Source: Streptomyces halobius | Lineage (GTDB): Bacteria > Actinomycetota > Actinomycetes > Streptomycetales > Streptomycetaceae | DNA: 64,000 nucleotides | NCBI RefSeq assembly: GCF_023277745.1 | Contig: NZ_CP086322.1 | Coordinates: 7,192,001-7,256,000, forward strand | Reading direction: 5' to 3' | Shown here: positions 43,737 through 55,043 of the stretch, one piece after another | How positions within the stretch are numbered: the first letter of the stretch is position 1 | Layout of the letters: each line of letters opens with the position of its first letter | Made by a program: the position numbers and the translations under genes | Notes under the pieces: model-generated | What the model was told of the DNA's origin: nothing | What the model saw: the letters and a program-made list of their open reading frames with translations, nothing else | Databases searched by the model: none

Positions 43737-46700
43737 ATGCGTTCCGCGTCCACGCACTCCGCGACCACCAGCAGCGACGCCGCCGCCTGGTCGCCCATGG
43801 ACGGGCGCCCCGCCCAGCAGGGGATGTACGACCCTCGCAATGAGCACGACGCCTGTGGCGTCGGCTTTGTGGCCACCCTCACCGGCGAGGCCAGCCACGC
43901 GTTGGTCGAGCAGGCGCTCACCGTCCTGACGAATCTGGAGCACCGCGGTGCCACCGGCTCGGAGCCCGACTCCGGTGACGGCGCCGGCATCCTGCTCCAG
44001 GTGCCGGACGCGTTCCTCCGCGAGAACGTCACCTTCGCGCTCCCCGAGGCCGGCGCCTACGCCGTCGGCATCGCCTTCCTGCCGTCCGACGCCCAGGAAG
44101 CGGCCGCCGCCGTCTCACGCATCGAGACAATGGCCGCGGAAGAGGGCCTGGACGTCCTCGGCTGGCGCATCGTCCCGGTCGCGCCCCAGCTGCTCGGCAA
44201 CGGCGCCCGCGCCACCATGCCGGCCTTCTCCCAGCTGTTCGTCGGGGACGGCGAGAACACCGGTCTCGCGCTGGACCGCAAGGCGTTCGCGCTGCGCAAG
44301 CGCGCCGAGCGCGAGGCCGGCGTCTACTTCCCGTCGCTGTCCTCGCGGACGATCGTCTACAAGGGCATGCTGACCACCGGCCAGCTGGAGCCCTTCTTCC
44401 CGGACCTGTCCGACCGCCGCTTCGCCACCGCCATCGCGCTGGTCCACTCGCGGTTCTCCACCAACACCTTCCCGAGCTGGCCGCTCGCCCACCCGTACCG
44501 CTTCGTCGCGCACAACGGCGAGATCAACACGGTCAAGGGCAACCGCAACTGGATGCGCGCCCGCGAGTCCCAGCTCGCCTCGAAGCTGTTCGGCTCCGCC
44601 GACAATGGGCACAGCGGTGACGGGGACGCCGAAAAGCTCGCGCGGATCTTCCCGGTCTGTACCCCGGACGCCTCGGACTCCGCCTCCTTCGACGAGGTGC
44701 TGGAGCTGCTGCACCTCGGCGGCCGCTCGCTGCCGCACTCGGTGCTGATGATGGTCCCCGAGGCGTGGGAGAACTCCACCGCCATGGACCCGGCCCGGCG
44801 CGCCTTCTACCAGTACCACTCCACGATGATGGAGCCCTGGGACGGCCCGGCCTGTGTCACCTTCACCGACGGCACCCAGGTCGGCGCGGTCCTCGACCGC
44901 AACGGTCTGCGCCCCGGCCGCTACTGGGTCACCGACGACGGCCTGGTCGTGCTCTCCTCCGAGGTCGGCGTCCTGGACATCGACCCCGCCAAGGTCGTCC
45001 GCAAGGGCCGCCTCCAGCCCGGCAGGATGTTCCTGGTCGACACCGCCGAGCACCGCATCATCGAGGACGACGAGATCAAGGCGCAGCTTGCCGCCGAGCA
45101 GCCCTACCAGGAGTGGCTGGACGCGGGACTGATCGACCTGGCCGATCTCCCCGAGCGTGAGCACATCGTGCACACCCACGCCTCGGTCACCCGCCGCCAG
45201 CAGACCTTCGGCTACACCGAGGAAGAGCTCCGCGTCATCCTCGCGCCGATGGCCAAGGCCGGCGCCGAGCCCATCGGCTCGATGGGCACCGATTCGCCGA
45301 TCGCCGCGCTCTCCGATCGCCCCCGGCTGCTCTTCGACTACTTCACCCAGCTATTCGCGCAGGTCACCAACCCGCCGCTGGACGCCATCCGCGAGGAACT
45401 GGTCACCTCGCTGATCTCCTCCCTCGGCCCCCAGGGCAACCTCCTGGAGCCGACCGCGGCCTCCTGCCGCAGCGTGACCCTGCCGTTCCCGGTCATCGAC
45501 AACGACGAACTGGCCAAGCTGGTCCACATCAACGCCGACGGCGATATGTCCGGCATGAAGGCCGTGACCCTCTCCGGCCTCTTCCGGGTCTCCGGCGGCG
45601 GCGAGTCCCTCGCGGCCCGCATCCAGGAGATCTGCGACGAGGCCGAGGCCGCCATCGAGGACGGCGCCCGCCTGATCGTGCTGTCCGACCGGCACTCCGA
45701 CGCCGAGCACGCGCCGATCCCCTCGCTGCTGCTCACCTCCGCCGTCCACCACCACCTCATCCGCACCAAGCAGCGCACCCAGGTGGGCCTGCTCGTCGAG
45801 GCCGGTGACGTCCGCGAGGTGCACCATGTCGCGCTGCTCATCGGCTACGGCGCGGCCGCGGTCAACCCGTACCTGGCGATGGAGTCCGTCGAGGACCTGG
45901 TCCGCGCCGGCACCTTCCTGCCCGGCGTCGACGCCGAGACCGCCATCAGGAACCTGATCAAGGCGCTCGGCAAGGGCGTCCTGAAGGTGATGTCCAAGAT
46001 GGGCATCTCCACCGTCGCCTCCTACCGCGGTGCGCAGGTCTTCGAGGCCGTCGGCCTGGACGAGGACTTCGTCGCCAGGTACTTCCACGGCACCGCCACC
46101 AAGATCGGCGGCGCGGGCCTGGACGTCATCGCGCAGGAGGTGGCCGCCCGGCACACCAAGGCGTACCCGGTCTCCGGCATCGCCGCCACCCACCGCGCGC
46201 TGGAGATCGGCGGCGAGTACCAGTGGCGCCGCGAGGGCGAGCCGCACCTCTTCGACCCGGACACCGTCTTCCGGCTCCAGCACTCCACCCGCCAGCGCCG
46301 CTACGACATCTTCAAGCAGTACACCGAGCGGGTGAACGAGCAGTCCGAGCGGCTGATGACGCTGCGCGGTCTGTTCTCCTTCGAGTCCGGCCGGGCCGCG
46401 GTCCCGCTGGACGAGGTCGAGCCGGCGTCCGAGATCGTCAAGCGCTTCTCCACCGGCGCGATGTCCTACGGGTCGATCTCCCGCGAGGCCCACGAGACCC
46501 TCGCCATCGCCATGAACCGGCTGGGCGCCAAGTCCAACACCGGTGAGGGCGGCGAGGACCCGGAGCGGCTGTACGACCCGGCGCGCCGCTCGTCCATCAA
46601 GCAGGTCGCCTCCGGCCGCTTCGGTGTGACGTCCGAGTACCTGGTCAACTCCGACGACATCCAGATCAAGATGGCCCAGGGCGCCAAGCCCGGTGAGGGC

Positions 46701-48371
46701 GGCCAGCTGCCCGGACACAAGGTCTATCCGTGGGTGGCCCGGACCCGGCACTCCACGCCGGGCGTCGGCCTGATCTCCCCGCCGCCGCACCACGACATCT
46801 ACTCCATCGAGGATCTGGCCCAGCTGATCCACGACCTGAAGAACGCCAACCCGCAGGCGCGGATCCACGTCAAGCTGGTCTCGGAGGTCGGCGTCGGCAC
46901 CGTCGCCGCGGGCGTCTCCAAGGCACACGCCGACGTGGTCCTGATCTCCGGTCATGACGGCGGTACCGGCGCCTCGCCGCTCACCTCGCTCAAGCATGCC
47001 GGCGGACCGTGGGAGCTGGGCCTGGCGGAGACCCAGCAGACCCTCCTCCTCAACGGCCTGCGCGACCGCATCGTCGTGCAGACCGACGGCCAGCTGAAGA
47101 CCGGCCGCGATGTCGTCATCGCCGCCCTGCTGGGCGCCGAGGAGTTCGGCTTCGCGACCGCCCCGCTGGTCGTCTCCGGCTGCGTCATGATGCGCGTCTG
47201 CCACCTGGACACCTGTCCGGTCGGCATCGCCACCCAGAACCCGACGCTGCGCGAGCGGTTCAGCGGCAAGGCCGACTACGTCGTCAACTTCTTCGAGTTC
47301 ATCGCCGAAGAGGTCCGCGAGCTCCTCGCCGAGCTGGGCTTCCGCACCCTCGACGAGGCCATCGGCCACGCCGAGCTGCTCAACACCTCGAAGGCCGTGG
47401 ACCACTGGAAGGCGCAGGGCCTGGACCTGGCCCCGCTGCTGCACGTCCCCGAGCTCTCCGAGGGCGCGGTCCGCCACCAGATCACCGTCCAGGACCACGG
47501 CCTGGAGAAGGCGCTGGACAACGAGCTGATCAAGCTCGCCGCCGACGCGCTGGCCGCGGACACCGCCGAGGCAGCCCAGCCCGTACGGGCCCAGGTCGCG
47601 ATCCGGAACATCAACCGGACCGTCGGCACCATGCTCGGCCACGAGGTCACCAAGAAGTTCGGCGGTGCCGGTCTGCCCGACGACACCATCGACATCACCT
47701 TCACCGGCTCGGCCGGCCAGTCCTTCGGCGCGTTCCTGCCCCGCGGCGTCACGCTGCGCCTGGAGGGCGACGCCAACGACTACGTCGGCAAGGGCCTCTC
47801 CGGCGGCCGCGTCGTGGTCCGCCCGGACCGCGGCGCCGACCACCTGGCGGAGTACTCCACCATCGCGGGCAACACCCTCGCCTACGGCGCGACCGGCGGC
47901 GAACTGTTCCTGCGCGGCCGGGTCGGCGAGCGGTTCTGCGTCCGTAACTCCGGTGCCCTGGTGGTGTCCGAGGGCGTCGGCGACCACGGCTGCGAGTACA
48001 TGACCGGCGGCCACGCCGTCGTCCTGGGCGAGACCGGCCGCAACTTCGCGGCCGGTATGTCCGGCGGCACCGCCTACGTCATCGACCTCGACAAGGACAA
48101 CGTCAACAAGGAGCTCGTCGACGCCGTCCACACGCTGGACGCCACCGACGAGCAGTGGCTGCACGACGCGGTGCGCCGCCACCACGAGGAGACCGGCTCC
48201 ACCGTCGCCGAGAAGCTCCTCGCCGACTGGGACACGGCCGCCGCCCGCTTCAGCAAGGTCGTCCCGGCCACCTACAAGGCAGTGCTCGCCGCCAAGGACG
48301 CCGCCGAGCGAGCGGGACTCTCCGAGTCCGAGACCCACGAGAAGATGATGGAGGCGGCGACCAATGGCTGA
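43737..48371 (+). CDS. gltB: Glutamate synthase (NADPH) large subunit
   Basis: Makes two glutamates from glutamine and 2-oxoglutarate with GltD. 1544 aa from ATG 43737. A ~39-residue propeptide precedes Cys40 in [14 protein letters not shown], the N-terminal nucleophile of the glutaminase after cleavage. The central and FMN domains follow ([47 protein letters not shown]). The [3Fe-4S] ligands are in [19 protein letters not shown]; the C-terminal beta-helix has [11 protein letters not shown] and GGTAYV. It overlaps gltD by 8 nt. TTG 43725 is a poorer start. Confidence 0.98.
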   Translation: MRSASTHSATTSSDAAAWSPMDGRPAQQGMYDPRNEHDACGVGFVATLTGEASHALVEQALTVLTNLEHRGATGSEPDSGDGAGILLQVPDAFLRENVTFALPEAGAYAVGIAFLPSDAQEAAAAVSRIETMAAEEGLDVLGWRIVPVAPQLLGNGARATMPAFSQLFVGDGENTGLALDRKAFALRKRAEREAGVYFPSLSSRTIVYKGMLTTGQLEPFFPDLSDRRFATAIALVHSRFSTNTFPSWPLAHPYRFVAHNGEINTVKGNRNWMRARESQLASKLFGSADNGHSGDGDAEKLARIFPVCTPDASDSASFDEVLELLHLGGRSLPHSVLMMVPEAWENSTAMDPARRAFYQYHSTMMEPWDGPACVTFTDGTQVGAVLDRNGLRPGRYWVTDDGLVVLSSEVGVLDIDPAKVVRKGRLQPGRMFLVDTAEHRIIEDDEIKAQLAAEQPYQEWLDAGLIDLADLPEREHIVHTHASVTRRQQTFGYTEEELRVILAPMAKAGAEPIGSMGTDSPIAALSDRPRLLFDYFTQLFAQVTNPPLDAIREELVTSLISSLGPQGNLLEPTAASCRSVTLPFPVIDNDELAKLVHINADGDMSGMKAVTLSGLFRVSGGGESLAARIQEICDEAEAAIEDGARLIVLSDRHSDAEHAPIPSLLLTSAVHHHLIRTKQRTQVGLLVEAGDVREVHHVALLIGYGAAAVNPYLAMESVEDLVRAGTFLPGVDAETAIRNLIKALGKGVLKVMSKMGISTVASYRGAQVFEAVGLDEDFVARYFHGTATKIGGAGLDVIAQEVAARHTKAYPVSGIAATHRALEIGGEYQWRREGEPHLFDPDTVFRLQHSTRQRRYDIFKQYTERVNEQSERLMTLRGLFSFESGRAAVPLDEVEPASEIVKRFSTGAMSYGSISREAHETLAIAMNRLGAKSNTGEGGEDPERLYDPARRSSIKQVASGRFGVTSEYLVNSDDIQIKMAQGAKPGEGGQLPGHKVYPWVARTRHSTPGVGLISPPPHHDIYSIEDLAQLIHDLKNANPQARIHVKLVSEVGVGTVAAGVSKAHADVVLISGHDGGTGASPLTSLKHAGGPWELGLAETQQTLLLNGLRDRIVVQTDGQLKTGRDVVIAALLGAEEFGFATAPLVVSGCVMMRVCHLDTCPVGIATQNPTLRERFSGKADYVVNFFEFIAEEVRELLAELGFRTLDEAIGHAELLNTSKAVDHWKAQGLDLAPLLHVPELSEGAVRHQITVQDHGLEKALDNELIKLAADALAADTAEAAQPVRAQVAIRNINRTVGTMLGHEVTKKFGGAGLPDDTIDITFTGSAGQSFGAFLPRGVTLRLEGDANDYVGKGLSGGRVVVRPDRGADHLAEYSTIAGNTLAYGATGGELFLRGRVGERFCVRNSGALVVSEGVGDHGCEYMTGGHAVVLGETGRNFAAGMSGGTAYVIDLDKDNVNKELVDAVHTLDATDEQWLHDAVRRHHEETGSTVAEKLLADWDTAAARFSKVVPATYKAVLAAKDAAERAGLSESETHEKMMEAATNG

Positions 48372-49824
48372 CCCCAAGGGCTTCCTGACCACCGACCGCG
48401 AGGTCGCCAAGACCCGCCCCGTCGGCGAACGCGTCAAGGACTGGAACGAGGTCTACGTTCCCGGTTCGCTGCTGCCGATCATCAGCAAGCAGGCGAGCCG
48501 CTGCATGGACTGCGGCATCCCCTTCTGCCACAACGGCTGTCCGCTGGGGAACCTCATCCCCGAGTGGAACGACTACGCCTACCGCGAGGACTGGAGCGCC
48601 GCCAGCGAGCGGCTGCACGCCACCAACAACTTCCCGGAGTTCACCGGCCGCCTGTGCCCGGCCCCGTGCGAGGCGGCGTGTGTCCTGGGCATCAACCAGC
48701 CCGCCGTGACCATCAAGAACGTCGAGGTCTCGATCATCGACCAGGCGTGGGACAACGGCGATGTCACCCCGCAGCCGCCGGAGCGCCTGTCCGGCAAGAC
48801 CGTCGCCGTCATCGGCTCCGGCCCGGCCGGTCTCGCCGCCGCCCAGCAGCTGACCCGCGCCGGCCACACCGTCGCCGTCTACGAGCGCGCGGACCGTATC
48901 GGTGGTCTCCTCCGCTACGGCATCCCCGAGTTCAAGATGGAGAAGCGCCACATCAACCGCCGCATCGAGCAGATGCGCACGGAGGGCACCAAGTTCCGTA
49001 CGGAGGTGGAGATCGGCCGCGACATCGACGCCGCCAAGCTGCGCAAGCGCTACGACGCCGTCGTCATCGCCGCCGGCGCCACCACCTCCCGCGATCTGCC
49101 GGTGCCCGGCCGTGACCTCAAGGGCATCCACTTCGCGATGGAGTACCTGCCGCTCGCCAACAAGGTGCAGGAGGGCGACCTGACGGTCTCCCCGATCACC
49201 GCCGAGGGCAAGCACGTCGTCGTCATCGGCGGCGGCGACACCGGCGCGGACTGCGTCGGCACCGCCCACCGCCAGGGCGCGGCCTCCGTCACCCAGCTGG
49301 AGATCATGCCGAGGGCGGGCGAGGAGCGCAGCGCCAACCAGCCCTGGCCGACCTTCCCCATGCTCTACAAGGTCACCTCCGCGCACGAGGAGGGCGGCGA
49401 GCGGGTCTACTCCGTCTCCACCACCCACTTCGAGGGCGACGAGGACGGCAACGTCCAGGCCCTGCACCTGGTCGAGGTGGAGTTCAAGGACGGCAAGCCG
49501 GAGCAGAAGCCCGGCACCGAGCGCCGCATCCCGGCCCAGCTGGTCACCCTCGCCATGGGCTTCACCGGCACCGATCAGCACAACGGCCTGGTCGAGCAGT
49601 TCGGCCTGGAGCTCGACGCACGCGGCAACATCGCCCGCGACGGCGACTACGCCACCAACGTCCCCGGCGTGTACGTCGCCGGTGACGCGGGCCGCGGCCA
49701 GTCGTTGATCGTGTGGGCCATCGCCGAGGGCCGCTCCGCCGCCCGCGGTGTGGACCGCTTCCTGACCGGAGCCAGCGCCCTGCCGGCTCCCATCAAGCCG
49801 ACGGATCGCGCGCTGACCGTGTGA
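48364..49824 (+). CDS. gltD: Glutamate synthase small subunit
   Basis: NADPH-oxidising FAD subunit of GOGAT, 486 aa. N-terminal cysteine clusters [18 protein letters not shown] and [15 protein letters not shown] hold the two [4Fe-4S] centres. FAD motif: [22 protein letters not shown] motif: [22 protein letters not shown]; the C-terminal [22 protein letters not shown] is the second FAD contact. ATG 48364 lies inside the end of gltB, so translation is coupled. A strong terminator follows. Confidence 0.98.
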   Translation: MADPKGFLTTDREVAKTRPVGERVKDWNEVYVPGSLLPIISKQASRCMDCGIPFCHNGCPLGNLIPEWNDYAYREDWSAASERLHATNNFPEFTGRLCPAPCEAACVLGINQPAVTIKNVEVSIIDQAWDNGDVTPQPPERLSGKTVAVIGSGPAGLAAAQQLTRAGHTVAVYERADRIGGLLRYGIPEFKMEKRHINRRIEQMRTEGTKFRTEVEIGRDIDAAKLRKRYDAVVIAAGATTSRDLPVPGRDLKGIHFAMEYLPLANKVQEGDLTVSPITAEGKHVVVIGGGDTGADCVGTAHRQGAASVTQLEIMPRAGEERSANQPWPTFPMLYKVTSAHEEGGERVYSVSTTHFEGDEDGNVQALHLVEVEFKDGKPEQKPGTERRIPAQLVTLAMGFTGTDQHNGLVEQFGLELDARGNIARDGDYATNVPGVYVAGDAGRGQSLIVWAIAEGRSAARGVDRFLTGASALPAPIKPTDRALTV

Positions 49825-49879
49825 CAGCGTGATGGCCCGACGGCCCTGTATGTCCCGTACAACGTCGTACGGAACAACC

Positions 49880-49917
49880 CGGCGCCTGCCCTCTCCCCGA
49901 CCGGAGGGCAGGCGCCG
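49880..49917 (+). terminator. gltBD terminator
   Basis: CGGCGCCTGCCCTC (49880-49893) and GAGGGCAGGCGCCG (49904-49917) form a perfect 14-bp stem with a 10-nt loop, followed by CGTGTCCTTTCC. A weaker CCGTAC/GTACGG hairpin (49855-49872) precedes it. Also faces the convergent gene at 49939. Confidence 0.85.
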
Positions 49918-49938
49918 CGTGTCCTTTCCGAGTACGTG

Positions 49939-50541
49939 CTAGGGCGTGCGGGTCGTCGACGAGCCGTCCCGCTGCGCCGGGAACCGCCGCCCCAACCGCT
50001 CCGCCAGCTCCCGCGCGGGCACCGGTACGGGCTCCCGCGGCGGCGTCCCCGAAGACCGGAAGTCATGCACCGGCGGGGCCCACGCCGACAGTTCGACACC
50101 CCGGTCGCCCCTCGGCAGCACCCACCGCGGGTCCGCGTGCACCCGCAGCACCTGCGCCTCGAAACGCGTCCACGCGCCGTCGGTCACCGTCAACTCGCTG
50201 ACGCAGCGCGCCTCCAGCTGCAGCGGGTAGTGCGCCAGCCGGGGCGGCCGCACCATCTCGGACGGTTCCGTCAACGCCGCGTCCGCCGTCGACGGGCAGC
50301 CGTCCGCCGAGGTCACGGCTCCCTCCTCGGTGGCCGTACCGGCCGGTGCGAGGTTGAAGACCACTTCCGGGCGTACCACGAGATTGCGCGCGGCACGGCC
50401 GCGCGCGGGCAGCCGGCCACTCACGACCGGGCCGAATTCCCAGGTGATCTCCAGCTCGACCAGCCCGTATGTCCCGTCGTCGTTCTCCGTGGACAGCAGT
50501 GCCTGCGCGACCGAACTGCTCTTCTCCAGCACGCATTTCAT
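49939..50541 (-). CDS. Flavin-reductase-like split-barrel protein
   Basis: A 200-residue protein with the FMN-binding split barrel look: VVSGRLPARGRAARNLVVRP then VVFNLAP, MVRPPRLAHYPLQLEARCV and FEAQVLRVHADPRWV, which follow the order of strands in the flavin reductase/DIM6-NTAB family. Key flavin contacts are not certain, and parts (TEEGAVTSADGC) are unusual. It is divergent from an ArsR-type regulator with 78 bp between starts and a palindrome in the gap, so it is probably controlled by it. Alternative: an uncharacterised flavoredoxin without reductase activity. Confidence 0.6.
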   Translation of the reverse strand: MKCVLEKSSSVAQALLSTENDDGTYGLVELEITWEFGPVVSGRLPARGRAARNLVVRPEVVFNLAPAGTATEEGAVTSADGCPSTADAALTEPSEMVRPPRLAHYPLQLEARCVSELTVTDGAWTRFEAQVLRVHADPRWVLPRGDRGVELSAWAPPVHDFRSSGTPPREPVPVPARELAERLGRRFPAQRDGSSTTRTP

Positions 50542-50566
50542 GATTCTTAGGATAGAAGCCGAACCG

Positions 50567-50582
50567 TTCGGTGTTCACCGAA
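50567..50582. promoter_or_regulatory. 16-bp palindromic operator between flavin-reductase-like and arsR genes
   Basis: TTCGGTG-TT-CACCGAA is a perfect inverted repeat in the centre of the divergent promoter region, 26 bp from the minus-strand ATG and 37 bp from the regulator ATG. It is the obvious site for the neighbouring ArsR-type repressor. Confidence 0.6.
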
Positions 50583-50596
50583 GTGTGATGTCCCCT

Positions 50597-50618
50597 TACT
50601 CTCTGCATACTCTCTGCA
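50597..50618 (+). repeat. Duplicated 11-bp promoter element (TACTCTCTGCA x2)
   Basis: Two perfect tandem copies of TACTCTCTGCA (50597-50607, 50608-50618) end 1 nt before the regulator ATG. Each contains TACTCT, a TAnnnT -10; the second is 6 nt from ATG, the spacing for a leaderless transcript, while the first would give an 11-nt leader. Confidence 0.6.
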
Positions 50619-50619
50619 C

Positions 50620-51381
50620 ATGAACCGACGGGATGCCGATCACGAAAGTACCGCCGAAACCCCGGACCTGGCCGCCCTCGCGGCGCTGCTCGCGGACCGC
50701 ACACGCGCCGCCATCTGCATCGCCCTGCTGGACGGCGGCTCCTGGACCGCGGGCGAACTGGCCGAATACGCCGGGGTGGCACCCTCCACCACCACCGAAC
50801 ACCTCAACCTCCTGGTCGCCGGCGGGCTGCTCGCGGAGGAACGACAGGGCCGGCGGCGCTACGTACGCCTCGCCGGACCCGACACCGCGGAAGCCCTGGA
50901 GAACCTCGCCGGGCTGGCCCCCTACCGTCAGGTCCCGGTGCGCTCCCTCGCCGAGGCCAACCACCGCAGGGCGCTGCACCACGCCAGAACCTGCTACGAC
51001 CACATCGCGGGCGCGCTCGGCGTCGCCATCGCCGAGACCATGACCGAACGCGGCCTGCTGGTCCGGGACTACGGACTGACGCTGACCCGGGCCGGCGCCT
51101 CCTGGCTCGCCGCCCTCGGCATCCCCGACCCCGGCCCGTCCGCCGCGCACCGGGCCCATGTCCGCACCTGCCTCGACTGGACCGTACGCCGCCAGCACCT
51201 CTCCGGCGCGGTCGGCGCCGCCGTGTACCGGCACGCCCTGGGCCAGCGGTGGATCGTCAAGGCGCCGTCCACCCGCATCCTCACCCTCACCGAGGGCGGC
51301 CGCGCGGCCTTCCGCCGCCATCTGGGGCTGCCCGAGAGCGCATTGTCGCCGTCCCTGGCACTGGTGCCGCCAGGCGCATGA
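50620..51381 (+). CDS. ArsR/SmtB-type winged-helix regulator
   Basis: 253 aa. The N-terminal winged helix is LAALLADRTRAAICIALLDGGS, ELAEYAGVAPSTTTEHLNLLV and the wing GLLAEERQGRRRYVRLAG. The C-terminal ~130 residues add a helical domain with CYDHIAGALGVAIAE and DWTVRRQHLSGAVGAAVYRHAL, as in the larger ArsR relatives found beside oxidoreductase or drug-efflux genes. No cysteine metal site is evident, so the ligand is probably organic. ATG 50620 fits a leaderless start. Likely autoregulated through 50567-50582. Confidence 0.88.
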   Translation: MNRRDADHESTAETPDLAALAALLADRTRAAICIALLDGGSWTAGELAEYAGVAPSTTTEHLNLLVAGGLLAEERQGRRRYVRLAGPDTAEALENLAGLAPYRQVPVRSLAEANHRRALHHARTCYDHIAGALGVAIAETMTERGLLVRDYGLTLTRAGASWLAALGIPDPGPSAAHRAHVRTCLDWTVRRQHLSGAVGAAVYRHALGQRWIVKAPSTRILTLTEGGRAAFRRHLGLPESALSPSLALVPPGA

Positions 51382-51417
51382 GGCGGGGCCGGTCACTCGC
51401 GGGACGGCGGCCGCCGC

Positions 51418-51918
51418 TCATCCCTTCAGGAGCTGCTTACCGGTGGCCGCGTCCACGAGCTCGCGGTCGTCCAGGGGGCTCTTCAGCGTGATCTCCACCT
51501 TGTCGGTGACGAGCTGTGAGGTGCACATCCCGTTCTGGTTCTTCTTCTTGCTCCAGCCGGCGACCACCACGAGATCCTTGGACTCATGGGTGTGCACGCC
51601 GTACTTGGCATCGCACGCACCGTGCCCGACGGTCACCGTGAGCTCCCGAACCGCGGTGTTCCTCGGGCGGTCCGCGCCGGTCAGCGGCAGCATCGTGTCC
51701 TTCCGGCCGGAGACGGGGGAGACCTTCGGCCAGTCCCGCACGATCTGCTCCGCCCGCTGCTCGAACGGATCCTTCTGCTTCGGGGGTGCGGTGCCCACGG
51801 TCTGTGTCCCACTGCCGCAGCCGGACAGCGCGACGGCGCCGGCGGCCGCCATGGCGAGCACGGCGGTGCGCGAACGGGAGCGGGTACGGGAGCCGGTGCG
51901 GGGGCGAGTACCGCTCAT
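51418..51918 (-). CDS. Secreted lipoprotein of unknown function
   Basis: 166 aa. The signal region is very basic (RPRTGSRTRSRSRTA) followed by VLAMAAAGAVALSGC with the lipobox Cys34, so Lgt and signal peptidase II should process it. The mature part (~132 aa) has two cysteines (HGACDAK and GMCTSQ) that may form a disulfide. No known domain was recognised. It is convergent with the ArsR gene and 153 bp from the MBL gene on the other side. Expected on the outer face of the membrane. Confidence 0.8.
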   Translation of the reverse strand: MSGTRPRTGSRTRSRSRTAVLAMAAAGAVALSGCGSGTQTVGTAPPKQKDPFEQRAEQIVRDWPKVSPVSGRKDTMLPLTGADRPRNTAVRELTVTVGHGACDAKYGVHTHESKDLVVVAGWSKKKNQNGMCTSQLVTDKVEITLKSPLDDRELVDAATGKQLLKG

Positions 51919-52070
51919 GTGCTACCTCCTCGGGTCGTCGATGGGACGCGGCGGTCAGGAGACGGGTTCCGTTCGCCGTGCCCGCCCGCCGGGGCCCGTT
52001 CGCCGTGCGCTCAATCCGCCCAGGGCGCAACGCCGGGGCGGGTGGTCGCGCGCCCGTTAGCGTCCCGGTC

Positions 52071-52808
52071 ATGGACTCGCTCGTCGGGATCACCCCGATC
52101 ACCCAGGACGTCTGGCACCTCCCGTTCCCTGTCGGGTATGTGTATGCCGTCGCACTGCCCGACGGCGGCTACGCGGTCGTCGACACCGGCGTCCCCGGCT
52201 CCGCGCCCGCCGTCCTCGACGCGCTCGCCCGGCTCGGCGCGCGGCCGGGCGATCTGCGGCAGATCGTGCTCACCCACTCCCACCTCGACCACATGGGCTC
52301 CGCCGCCGACCTGGCCGACGCCACCGGCGCCCGGGTCCTGGCCGGCGCGTACGACGCACCGGTCATCCGCGGCGCCGCCCCCGAACCCCCGCCCGTGCAC
52401 ACCCCGGCGGAACGGGAGCTGCACGAAGGGATCATGGCCGAGCTCGCCGACGCCGGGCTCCCGCCGCTGCGTCATGTCGAGGTCGATGTGGAGCTGCACG
52501 ACGGGGACACCCTGGACGACTGGGCGGAGCCCGTCCGTGTGCTGCACGTGCCCGGCCACACACCGGGCGGGATCGCGCTGTACCTGCCCGAGAGCGGACT
52601 GCTGTTCCCCGGCGACATCATCGGCTCCGGGGGAGGCCGCGCGGTCCTCGGCCCCTTCAACGTCGACCGCGAGGTGGCCCTCGCCTCCTTCCGCCGGCTC
52701 GCCGCCCTCGACGGCCTGGAAACCGTGTGCGTACCGCACGGCGAGCCCATCCGTACGGGCGCGCGCGACGTCCTTGCGGCGGCCACCCCGGAGCGGGACT
52801 GGCTGTGA
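52071..52808 (+). CDS. MBL-fold metallo-hydrolase
   Basis: 245 aa. The metallo-beta-lactamase fold is shown by VVDTGVPGSAPAVL, the Zn motif LTHSHLDHMGSA (HxHxDH), later VLHVPGHTPGGIALY (third His) and LLFPGDIIGSG (Asp), ending with a VPHGEP His. This is the glyoxalase II-like/general hydrolase branch; substrate unknown. TAGCGT (52058-52063) 7 nt before ATG gives a leaderless promoter. Single-gene unit, convergent with the metalloprotease gene. Confidence 0.92.
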   Translation: MDSLVGITPITQDVWHLPFPVGYVYAVALPDGGYAVVDTGVPGSAPAVLDALARLGARPGDLRQIVLTHSHLDHMGSAADLADATGARVLAGAYDAPVIRGAAPEPPPVHTPAERELHEGIMAELADAGLPPLRHVEVDVELHDGDTLDDWAEPVRVLHVPGHTPGGIALYLPESGLLFPGDIIGSGGGRAVLGPFNVDREVALASFRRLAALDGLETVCVPHGEPIRTGARDVLAAATPERDWL

Positions 52809-52821
52809 GCCGGTGCGGCCA

Positions 52822-52838
52822 GGGCCGACGGTCGGCCC
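52822..52838. terminator. Short hairpin between convergent MBL and metalloprotease genes
   Basis: GGGCCGA (52822-52828), CGG loop, TCGGCCC (52832-52838). It is placed 14 nt after the MBL stop and 37 nt from the opposite gene end. Confidence 0.55.
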
Positions 52839-52874
52839 ACGCGCCGCGCTCCGGGCGCACCCGCGCAACGCGCT

Positions 52875-53774
52875 CTAGGTATCGCAGTCCAGCAGCGTCT
52901 TGCACAGCCCGCAGCGCGCTTGCAGCCGGCCGCGCACCGGGACGCGGATCCGCTGGTGGCAGGTGGGGCAGGGGAACGACACCCGCAGCGGCGCCGGGCC
53001 CTCGAAGACGTAGCCGTCGCCGGGCCCGCGGACCGGACCGCCGCGCTTCGGATCCTGCGCCGTACGCCGGTCCTTGGCGTAGCGGAGCCGGGCGGTCCAG
53101 CTCGCGGCGGCCAGCGGGGGCCGGCGGGTGTCCGCGCGGGCCCGCGCCTGCCCCGCCTTGTAGGCGTCGTACGCCTGCGGGCTGGTGAACCACGGCGCGG
53201 GATCCTCGCCGAAGAACTCCGCGCGCTTGGCGAGCACATAGCCGAACTCCTCCGGCGTCAGATAGCCGAGCTTCTGCGAGAACGGGCCGTGTTCGCGATA
53301 CGCGTCCAGCAGCAGCCAGCCCGCGCCGAGGTAGGTGGTGGCGGTGTCGGTGAGGATCTCGTTGTCGGGCGTGCCGGGGAACGACAGGTCCAGTCGGTGC
53401 AGATAGACATGCATCACCTCGTGGGCGAGCGCGGCACCGATGTCCTTGCGATGTGCCTTGAAACGTTCGTTCAGCTCGATGAAGTATTCGGGACCCGCGG
53501 TGAGTTCGACATACGCGGCATGGTCGATCTCCCGGAACGAGACGACCATCCGGGCATCGGGCAGCCGCAGATGACGGACCATCGCACGGGCCACCCGCTG
53601 CACGCCCGGATACAGGTCCTCGCTGTCGTCGAAGGCGACATCGACGGGCGGCACGGATACCGCGAAAGTGCTCACCGTGTCGTACGACAGGCGTTTGAAG
53701 AGCGCCGTGATGGCCGAACGCACCTTGTCGATATGGGGAAATCCGTGCTTGATGTCACCGCTGCCCGTTGTCAC
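52875..53774 (-). CDS. HExxH metallopeptidase-like protein with zinc ribbon
   Basis: 299 aa from GTG 53774, 6 nt after a minus-strand TACAGT (leaderless). HEVMHVYLH (His118, Glu119, His122) is a zincin motif, followed by a Glu-containing helix (NEILTDTATTYLGAGWLLL) that could give the third ligand. The C-terminus is a zinc ribbon, CPTCHQRIRVPVRG then CGLCKTLLDC. The arrangement recalls SprT-like proteins, but the central region (LGYLTPEEFGYVLAKR) is not SprT. Cytoplasmic, no signal peptide. Substrate unknown. Confidence 0.75.
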   Translation of the reverse strand: MTTGSGDIKHGFPHIDKVRSAITALFKRLSYDTVSTFAVSVPPVDVAFDDSEDLYPGVQRVARAMVRHLRLPDARMVVSFREIDHAAYVELTAGPEYFIELNERFKAHRKDIGAALAHEVMHVYLHRLDLSFPGTPDNEILTDTATTYLGAGWLLLDAYREHGPFSQKLGYLTPEEFGYVLAKRAEFFGEDPAPWFTSPQAYDAYKAGQARARADTRRPPLAAASWTARLRYAKDRRTAQDPKRGGPVRGPGDGYVFEGPAPLRVSFPCPTCHQRIRVPVRGRLQARCGLCKTLLDCDT

Positions 53775-53869
53775 CCGGCCACTGTACGGGGGTCGGGACT
53801 GCCCGGAATGCGGCTTACAGGGCATGGGTAGTACGGAAGTTGGCCGGATGCACACCCTTGTCACCCTGA

Positions 53870-54859
<990 letters not shown>

Positions 54860-54875
54860 GAAGCCGAGTGAGGCG

Positions 54876-54904
54876 CGGGCCCGGGGAGCACCTCCCCGGG
54901 CCCG
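54876..54904 (+). terminator. Trypsin gene terminator
   Basis: CGGGCCCGGGGA (54876-54887), GCACC loop, TCCCCGGGCCCG (54893-54904). Perfect 12-bp stem 17 nt after the stop. Confidence 0.85.
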
Positions 54905-55043
54905 TCCGCGTCGCGGCCCGCGGATGGTGGCCACCGCGGTGCGGCTCTGGTCCTTCCGTCCGGGGCGGCGGCCGACAGGGATGACCGTACGGCCGATGGG
55001 CACCCGTCCGGCCGCCGTATAGCCTGAGCGGGTGTCATCGACG

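Noticed and set aside
45351..48437. 1028-codon open frame opposite gltB
   Set aside because: Same antisense bias effect; the sense strand is gltB with all motifs.
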